NCBI RefSeq assembly: GCF_002754195.1
Contig: NZ_PEEU01000001.1
Span: 682,001-746,000, forward strand
Reading direction: 5' to 3'
Length of the DNA: 64,000 nt
From: Flavobacterium sp. 9
GTDB taxonomy: Bacteria; Bacteroidota; Bacteroidia; Flavobacteriales; Flavobacteriaceae
Positions 58,657 to 64,000 of this stretch are shown here, one piece after another. Under the pieces are notes generated by a model. That model made no database searches, was not told the DNA's origin, and worked only from the letters and a program-made list of their open reading frames with translations. The position numbers and the translations under genes were made by a program. Positions within the stretch are counted from its first letter, which is position 1. Each line of letters begins with the position of its first letter.

Positions 58657-59589
58657 AATTAATTCAAGTTGCTAGTTGATTGCTTTATTTAACTGGAGTC
58701 CAAATACAAACAATGTCAGTTTTATCAAAAAACCTTCTAATGTTACTGCATGTATAGTTCTTGGAAACATTTTTTTTATGTCGCTTATTGTTGTTTCTAC
58801 TCTTTTTCTCATTTTTAACTTTTCTTTTTTTTGCTCTATTGTATCTGTTCGTTTAGCATTTGACTTTCTTTGAATTTTTAATAAAACACATTTTTCCATT
58901 AGGGCAAAATCTTCTAAACCGTAATCAGTATAAGCACTATCTCCATAAATCGATGCTTCAGCAGGCAGCTTATCTATCATTTTTCCTAAAGCTTTTATGT
59001 CAGCTGTTTTACCTGGAGTGAAATGAAACGCTATAGGTATTCCATTTTTAGTTGTCAATAACTGAACTTTTACCCCATAAAAATAGTTTCTCATACTTGC
59101 TGTATAGCCTCTGTACTTTTTGCCTTTAAGAATCTTAGAGTTTGTAATCCTCATGTTTTTACAAACTGCTACGGGAAATGAATCTATAATGTATTGCATC
59201 TCACAACAGAAATCTTTAAAATAGGAACTTATGGTCTCAAATAATTCATATAGAAGTCTGCCAACTTTATGTAAACGTCTGTTGAACCTGCTCTTATCAA
59301 GCATCTTTGGAATAAATCCATATTCTTTCATAAACTTAATGGCTGAGCAGTGATTACCATAAAAACTTGTCGAAGAAACAATTGCAGTCAGGATAATTTC
59401 GCTATCACTTACATGTCTTCTTACATCTTCCGGATGATTAATTCCTTGTAAAATATCGTCTATTAAACAAAAAATTGATATAATTTTGTCTTTACAAAGC
59501 ATGGGTAAGGTTTATTGGTTCGCAAAACAAATTTACTGAACCTGTGCTTTGTTTTTTTATTACCTCTAAACTAGCAACTTGAATTAATT
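58657..59589 (-). mobile_element. IS982-family insertion sequence, copy 3, intact
   Basis: 933 bp with the same terminal repeats as copies 1 and 2, here in reverse orientation relative to copy 1. Confidence 0.9.
58672..59502 (-). CDS. IS982-family transposase
   Basis: 276 residues. Differs from copy 1 by a single visible residue (ETISSYF for EIISSYF). The catalytic Asp-Asp-Glu residues are intact (DSFPVAVC, GDSAYTDYG, RVETTISD). Copies 1 and 3 lie 39 kb apart in opposite directions, a pair that could cause inversion by recombination. Confidence 0.93.
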   Translation of the reverse strand: MLCKDKIISIFCLIDDILQGINHPEDVRRHVSDSEIILTAIVSSTSFYGNHCSAIKFMKEYGFIPKMLDKSRFNRRLHKVGRLLYELFETISSYFKDFCCEMQYIIDSFPVAVCKNMRITNSKILKGKKYRGYTASMRNYFYGVKVQLLTTKNGIPIAFHFTPGKTADIKALGKMIDKLPAEASIYGDSAYTDYGLEDFALMEKCVLLKIQRKSNAKRTDTIEQKKEKLKMRKRVETTISDIKKMFPRTIHAVTLEGFLIKLTLFVFGLQLNKAIN

Positions 59590-59637
59590 ACAAAATATCT
59601 ATAAAATTGATCGCTTTTCAATACTTTCCATTTTTTT

Positions 59638-61953
59638 TTAATTCTTGATAATCTTAAAATTTAATTCAGAATTATCCTGATAACAATAAATAAAATAAAT
59701 ACCCTTTTCTAATTCTGAAAAATCAACATTAACTGTATCACTATTGTATGTTTGGATTAAAACCAATTCTCCTGAGAGGTTATACATTTCTACCTTTTTT
59801 ATTTTTTCTAAATCATTACGAATGTATAAGGTATTAAGTACCGGATTTGGATAATATACAAAGGTTATTTTATCATCATCCTGGGTTGATAATAAAGGGT
59901 CGTTAACCAATATCATCCCATTAATATATTTTGTATCAGTACCACCACTATTACCTACAGTTAGTTCTACTTTATAAATTCCAGATTCTCTAAAAGTAAA
60001 AATTGGGTTTTGTTCTTTCGCACTAAAGGCAAGGATATCATTTTTATAAATTTTCCATAGCCATGCAGTTGGTAAATTACTTGAGTTATCACTAAAAGAA
60101 ATGCTTTCTCCTTTAAGAATTACACTTGCAGAGGCTGTAAAATCTGCTACAGGTGCAATTTCTGAATCAATTACGTATACACCATAATCTTCTACATCTC
60201 CTGCCCAATATTTGACTCTGCAATTTATTATATCATTATCTATCGGCGATTTGCCATTTCCCGCTACCCTCATTCTTAATAATTTATTAGGAACGGTATT
60301 TTCAGGGATAATGATCGATTCGATGAATTGACCATACTGATTAGAAAGTGTCTTACCTTCTGCTATTCTTTCCGTTTCCTGAAATACACCATCATTATTA
60401 TAATCGATATAAACAGCATGATATTCAGGATTACCACCAGAATTCCCCGCATGAGTGGTTACTTCAAGATTATAGCTCCCACCAGCCTTTACAGCTGTTT
60501 TGTGCAAAGTACTAAAATCTGTATAAGCAATATTCAAAAAAGGATCGGTTACATTATCGATATCCTTAAAACGAATCTGATGAATTGTATAACCAAAATT
60601 ACCAGAATTTACAGATATAGGCACACTTGGTTGTATTGTCGCGTTTGCTACCTGAATATACTTATATTCCTTTTTACTACCTGATCCCAAAACATTTGTA
60701 ACTTTTAATGTAACCTGGTAATTTCCGGCTTCCATAAATGTAACCTCAGGATTTTGGACATCACTGGTAAGAGTAGTTGTCCCATTTGTAAACTCCCATT
60801 CAAAAGTATTCCCCAACCAAGGAGTATCACTTAAATAGGAATTGGGAATTCCATTTGAAAAATTAAAGAAAGTAATTTTATCACCACTATTAATTAATTG
60901 CGATGATGCTGTAAAATCAGCTAGCGGTAAACTTACCGGCAAAAAACTTTTGTTTCCTTCCGATTCCAAAAATGATTTTCGTATTGTAGTTAATGTCGTT
61001 ATAATGCGATTCTTTTGGTCTTTTGTAAACATATTTCTGCAACTACTATAGGAATAACTCATATAATTATTAATAAAAAAAACATTTGATGAATTAGCAT
61101 CACAAATATTATTCCCAATAATACTACAATCATTTATACCTCTTTTATGCGGCGCAGTATCATTACAAAAGTCCCCATTACCAGATGGGCAGTCTAAACC
61201 ATTATTATCTCCTTCAAAAGTATGATATAGATTAAATGCATGTCCTATTTCATGAACTTCTGTAGTGCTTTCAAGATTCTTAAAAGAATTGCTTAAAATA
61301 ACAGCACCATCAACATCACTGCCATGTTGTGCAGCGTAATAGGCGTAACCCTGCACTCCTGACTCACCTTCATTGTTATCAATTTCTGAAACAAGCCAAA
61401 TATTATAATATTGTTTCGAGTCCCAAAATGAAAGTTTTTTCAAATCAGCATCATCCATACCCTGAGTTTTTGCAGAATTAATTCCATTATTCACGTAATT
61501 GCTATAACCTGACATATCATATCGCACAATACCATTTGTTGCCTGATTATCCGGATTCCTTACAGCCAATGCAAATTCAATACCCACATCAATACCTGCT
61601 CCATCACCCTGTGATCCTATAATTTTTCGAAATTCTTCATTTATCGCCTTAATTTTAAAAAAAACCTCCTTATCACTTATATTGGTTCCCGTGCCTAAAC
61701 TTTCGCCTTTATGCATAATATGTACAACAACAGGAATGACATATATTTGTTCCTTATTACGGGATATTAAATTATTTTTTTTAACCATATCCTCAAATTG
61801 AATCATTTTTGAAGAAAAGGTACTATTTGATTTCATTAGCTTTTGATTCATGGCATCACTTGCACAACTACTTAAATTATTAGTATTCTGAGCATATAAA
61901 TTGGTAAAAATCAAGCTAAATAAAGAATATCCTACTATCATTATTTTTTTCAT
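59638..61953 (-). CDS. Secreted M43-type metalloprotease with PKD domains and T9SS signal
   Basis: 771 residues. Signal peptide (MKKIMIVGYSLFSLIFTNLYAQ); an M43/cytophagalysin-type zinc protease domain (about 70-330) with HEIGHAFNLYH (about 232-242; catalytic Glu between the His ligands) and a Met-turn-like NYMSYSYS; a PKD domain (about 345-435); a GEVED-type domain (AVYIDYNNDGVFQETERI, then GDVEDYGVYV); a second PKD domain (about 600-680); and a C-terminal type IX sorting domain (YPNPVLNTLYI, then KGIYFIYCYQDNSELNFKIIKN). It is exported to the surface or medium and cuts protein substrates; the targets cannot be told from the sequence. It lies downstream of IS982 copy 3, separated by 48 bp from the IS, and is driven by a box promoter (62032-62074). 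Confidence 0.93.
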   Translation of the reverse strand: MKKIMIVGYSLFSLIFTNLYAQNTNNLSSCASDAMNQKLMKSNSTFSSKMIQFEDMVKKNNLISRNKEQIYVIPVVVHIMHKGESLGTGTNISDKEVFFKIKAINEEFRKIIGSQGDGAGIDVGIEFALAVRNPDNQATNGIVRYDMSGYSNYVNNGINSAKTQGMDDADLKKLSFWDSKQYYNIWLVSEIDNNEGESGVQGYAYYAAQHGSDVDGAVILSNSFKNLESTTEVHEIGHAFNLYHTFEGDNNGLDCPSGNGDFCNDTAPHKRGINDCSIIGNNICDANSSNVFFINNYMSYSYSSCRNMFTKDQKNRIITTLTTIRKSFLESEGNKSFLPVSLPLADFTASSQLINSGDKITFFNFSNGIPNSYLSDTPWLGNTFEWEFTNGTTTLTSDVQNPEVTFMEAGNYQVTLKVTNVLGSGSKKEYKYIQVANATIQPSVPISVNSGNFGYTIHQIRFKDIDNVTDPFLNIAYTDFSTLHKTAVKAGGSYNLEVTTHAGNSGGNPEYHAVYIDYNNDGVFQETERIAEGKTLSNQYGQFIESIIIPENTVPNKLLRMRVAGNGKSPIDNDIINCRVKYWAGDVEDYGVYVIDSEIAPVADFTASASVILKGESISFSDNSSNLPTAWLWKIYKNDILAFSAKEQNPIFTFRESGIYKVELTVGNSGGTDTKYINGMILVNDPLLSTQDDDKITFVYYPNPVLNTLYIRNDLEKIKKVEMYNLSGELVLIQTYNSDTVNVDFSELEKGIYFIYCYQDNSELNFKIIKN

Positions 61954-62031
61954 GGTAAATTATTTTAAAATATTAATCCTATAATCCTAAATTTGTCATT
62001 GTAAAAAGACAGCTGAAACATAAATCATTTG

Positions 62032-62074
62032 CAAAAATAAAAATAGGCAGATTCTTTAATGGAATAGATAAGTC
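62032..62074 (-). promoter_or_regulatory. Promoter with upstream box for the secreted protease
   Basis: On the minus strand TTTTTAAGACTTAT (core 62068-62074), 28 bp, perfect TATTTTTG (62032-62039). It is the closest match to the consensus. Confidence 0.7.
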
Positions 62075-62187
62075 TTAAAAATACTACTTTACATTCATTC
62101 TTTAAATCAGGTTATATTTCCTAACAAACCTGATAGTATTAAATTAAAAAGTATTCATAAATTACTTTGGATTTAATTAAAAAATAA

Positions 62188-62230
62188 GTCTTATATAGAC
62201 ATTTTTATATCAAAAAAAAAATTAAATTTG
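62188..62230 (+). promoter_or_regulatory. Promoter with upstream box for the kinase at 62419
   Basis: AAAAAATAAGTCTTAT (core 62188-62194), 28 bp, perfect TAAATTTG (62223-62230). It is divergent from the protease promoter; the two boxes are about 115 bp apart. Confidence 0.65.
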
Positions 62231-62418
62231 TTCTTATACCTGCAGATTAAAAAATGAATATATATTCTTATTAAGCAAATTAAATTTATTGTTTAACCCA
62301 AGAATATTTCCCTGATTACTATTATTACATAGTAAAGGAATTTTTTAAATACGTTTTATAAAAATATTTCCCGGCAAAAAAACAGAACTATTTATTTTTA
62401 AGTAACATATTTCAAATT

Positions 62419-63306
62419 ATGATATACATCCACTTTATAGTAAATCCAATTTCAGGAAAAGGTAATAACACCCTTTGCTTATCAAGGCTAAAAAAAATTC
62501 TACCAGAAGCTGAATTTAACTTAGAAGTAACTTATACCCAATATAAAAAACATGCCATATTGCTTACTCAAAACATCCTCAGATACAAGCCAGATTATAT
62601 CATTGCCTGTGGTGGTGATGGCACTATTAATGAGATAGCATCATCTCTAGTTGGCACAACGACAATACTGGGAATTATTCCCATGGGATCGGGTAATGGA
62701 TTAGCGGCGCATCTTAATATTCCTAAAGACATAGAAAAAGCAATTGAAATAATAAAACGTGGAAATCAAATATCTATTGATCTTGGAAAAGCAAACGATA
62801 GATATTTTTTCAGTAGTATGGGAATTGGAGTAGATTCCCTTATTATAAAAAAATATGAAAAGTCCGCTTTAAGAATGCGAAAAGCTTATGCTATTGCAGC
62901 TTTTAAGGCTATTTTACAATTTAAGGCAAGAAATTATGTTCTTTTTCTTGACAAAGAAACTATACAAATAAACCCATATTTATTTTTTATTTCAAACACT
63001 AACGAGATGGGATATAAGCTAACATTGACCCCAAAGGCAAATCTTGAAGATGGCTGGCTGGATTTAATAATAGTTCCTGAATTATCTTTGCTACAAAGAA
63101 TACTACTACTAGGTTATTTATTTGCACATAAAATCGAGCATTATAAAAAAGCAAAACATCTCTTGATTCAGAATCTCGTAATAGAAATGCCAGAAGTCCA
63201 AAATATAGAAGCACAAATAGATGGGGAAATTTATCCCACAAAAACAAATACTTTAACTGTTTCTATAGTAAAAAAAGGCTTATCTGTCATAGTCAACGGA
63301 AATTAA
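62419..63306 (+). CDS. Diacylglycerol/lipid kinase family protein
   Basis: 295 residues. The catalytic-domain pattern is complete: VNPISGKGN (about 8-16), YIIACGGDGTINEIASSLVG (about 66-85, GGDGT nucleotide loop) and LGIIPMGSGNGLAAHL (about 90-105). The C-terminal part (from about 135) is the beta-rich lipid-kinase domain with FFSSMGIGVDSLI and LEDGWLDLIIV (about 205-215), close to the YegS/DgkB type. It phosphorylates a lipid such as diacylglycerol at the membrane, with ATP as donor; the exact lipid is not shown. Transcribed from its own box promoter. Confidence 0.92.
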   Translation: MIYIHFIVNPISGKGNNTLCLSRLKKILPEAEFNLEVTYTQYKKHAILLTQNILRYKPDYIIACGGDGTINEIASSLVGTTTILGIIPMGSGNGLAAHLNIPKDIEKAIEIIKRGNQISIDLGKANDRYFFSSMGIGVDSLIIKKYEKSALRMRKAYAIAAFKAILQFKARNYVLFLDKETIQINPYLFFISNTNEMGYKLTLTPKANLEDGWLDLIIVPELSLLQRILLLGYLFAHKIEHYKKAKHLLIQNLVIEMPEVQNIEAQIDGEIYPTKTNTLTVSIVKKGLSVIVNGN

Positions 63307-63406
63307 AAACTATAGAAAACATGACCTATATCTAAATTTTAATCACAGATATCTTTTTTTTTATTTAATCAACCAAGCAAAACATATTAAAATAAAATGC
63401 ACTTTA

Positions 63407-63775
63407 TTACTCCATTTTAAAAGCTAAAGTATCAGCCTCACTTCCATAACGGTTTAATTCTTCTAGGATAAGATCTATTTTTAGATTAATTTGAAATGCA
63501 ATATCCTGGTTTAAAATACGAAGAGAAACAGAAGCACTAATAAAATTACTTATCTTTCGCAAATGATATTTTCCATTTATAAAATAAGTATGATTAATCA
63601 TATTTCTTCCATTTTTCCTAATATCATAAATACACAGTAATAAATCAGATGATTCATCTAAAACTTTCCTTGCTTCGATCTTGTGTTTCTTCGGAAGAGA
63701 CTCTTCCAATTTAAAAATCATCACGAACAAATCATAACTAGTTTTGTATTGAGGCAGAATCAAATAATTTTCCAT
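63407..63775 (-). CDS. Four-helix-bundle protein
   Basis: 122 residues, four amphipathic helices (about 10-25, 32-55, 72-92, 96-112). The start LPQYKTSYDLFVMIFKLEESLPKKHK is similar to four-helix-bundle proteins that include the Avd accessory protein of diversity-generating retroelements and the 23S rRNA intervening-sequence proteins. No reverse transcriptase is in view: the gene's downstream side is the lipid kinase on the other strand, so a retroelement here is not supported by the window. A box-like GGCTAAA lies upstream (about 63870-63880) with 25 bp and TTTTTTTG, too short a spacer to be convincing. 63776-64000 holds no gene. Confidence 0.75.
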   Translation of the reverse strand: MENYLILPQYKTSYDLFVMIFKLEESLPKKHKIEARKVLDESSDLLLCIYDIRKNGRNMINHTYFINGKYHLRKISNFISASVSLRILNQDIAFQINLKIDLILEELNRYGSEADTLAFKME

Positions 63776-64000
63776 AAAAATTCTTTTTATTAAACATTAT
63801 TAAAATTATTAATAATCCATCGAACACTATTTATCCAAAAAAAATATTTAAATAGATTTTAATATATATTTAGCCTTAAGGGTTATGAAGTTTTTTTTAT
63901 AAAAATAATTTTCGCAAAGAAACGCTATTCTTAAACAGGCCTTAATCGACATACATAATATTGAAAAACATATATTAACAAGGGATTTATAAAAAATGAT

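Noticed and set aside
63407..63775. Diversity-generating retroelement
   Set aside because: Only an Avd-like protein is present; no reverse transcriptase, template repeat or variable repeat was found within the window.

Overview
The window looks like a piece of a Flavobacterium-type genome (Bacteroidota, Flavobacteriaceae). It is very AT-rich. Promoters carry the Bacteroidota -7 box (TAnnTTTG), many lipoprotein and OmpA-like signal peptides are present, one large protease ends in a type IX secretion sorting domain, and the insertion sequences (IS982, IS1182 and IS21 families) and the fused E1 alpha/beta 2-oxoacid dehydrogenase are usual in this group. No tRNA, rRNA or CRISPR array was recognised. 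Most of the window is accessory DNA: small exported proteins, duplicated and decaying genes, insertion sequences and long intergenic stretches.

Layout. 1-6951: two long paralogous exported proteins (the left one runs off the window, the right one is frameshifted) around a tandem duplication of a lipoprotein gene. 7358-18640: an exported protein, a small membrane protein and its broken paralog, a 1246-residue DUF2339-like membrane protein, a lipoprotein, IS21 debris, a decayed lipoprotein gene and a DUF2157-like membrane protein. 18728-24906: an intact IS982 copy, two decayed lipoprotein genes, an outer-membrane protein and a frameshifted IS1182 element. 25612-30188: a three-gene SGNH, SGNH and MBOAT cluster of the O-acetyltransferase type. 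31327-34978: an ArsR-type regulator, a small lipoprotein and the fused E1. 36304-49830: small membrane proteins and lipoproteins, an outer-membrane protein with 28 consecutive Asn codons, a dead IS982 copy, a metallopeptidase-like lipoprotein, a tail-fibre-like exported protein and a receiver-like protein without its phospho-acceptor. 50631-63775: a broken and an intact aquaporin, an Lrp-type regulator, a histone H1-like protein, two overlapping AraC-type regulators, a third IS982 copy, a type IX secreted M43-type metalloprotease, a diacylglycerol-kinase-like protein and a four-helix-bundle protein.

Most interesting. (1) A recurrent promoter architecture, read directly from the sequence: a box close to TTTTTAwGdCTTAT, then 28 or 29 bp, then a -7 box of the TAnnTTTG type. 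I count 24 good and about five weaker cases on both strands. Most lack an obvious -33 TTG, so an activator bound near -50 is a plausible reading. (2) Seven of these promoters (A 7358, B 20847, C 35933, D 14744, F 43640, G 47284, H 45178) each drive only a short segment of about 65-95 nt ending in a terminator hairpin. The segments resemble each other and look like a dispersed small-RNA family. An eighth, unrelated short unit lies at 52900-53056. (3) The promoters correct several gene starts and support very small genes (39-59 codons). All functional statements are inferences from motifs read by eye; no search was run.
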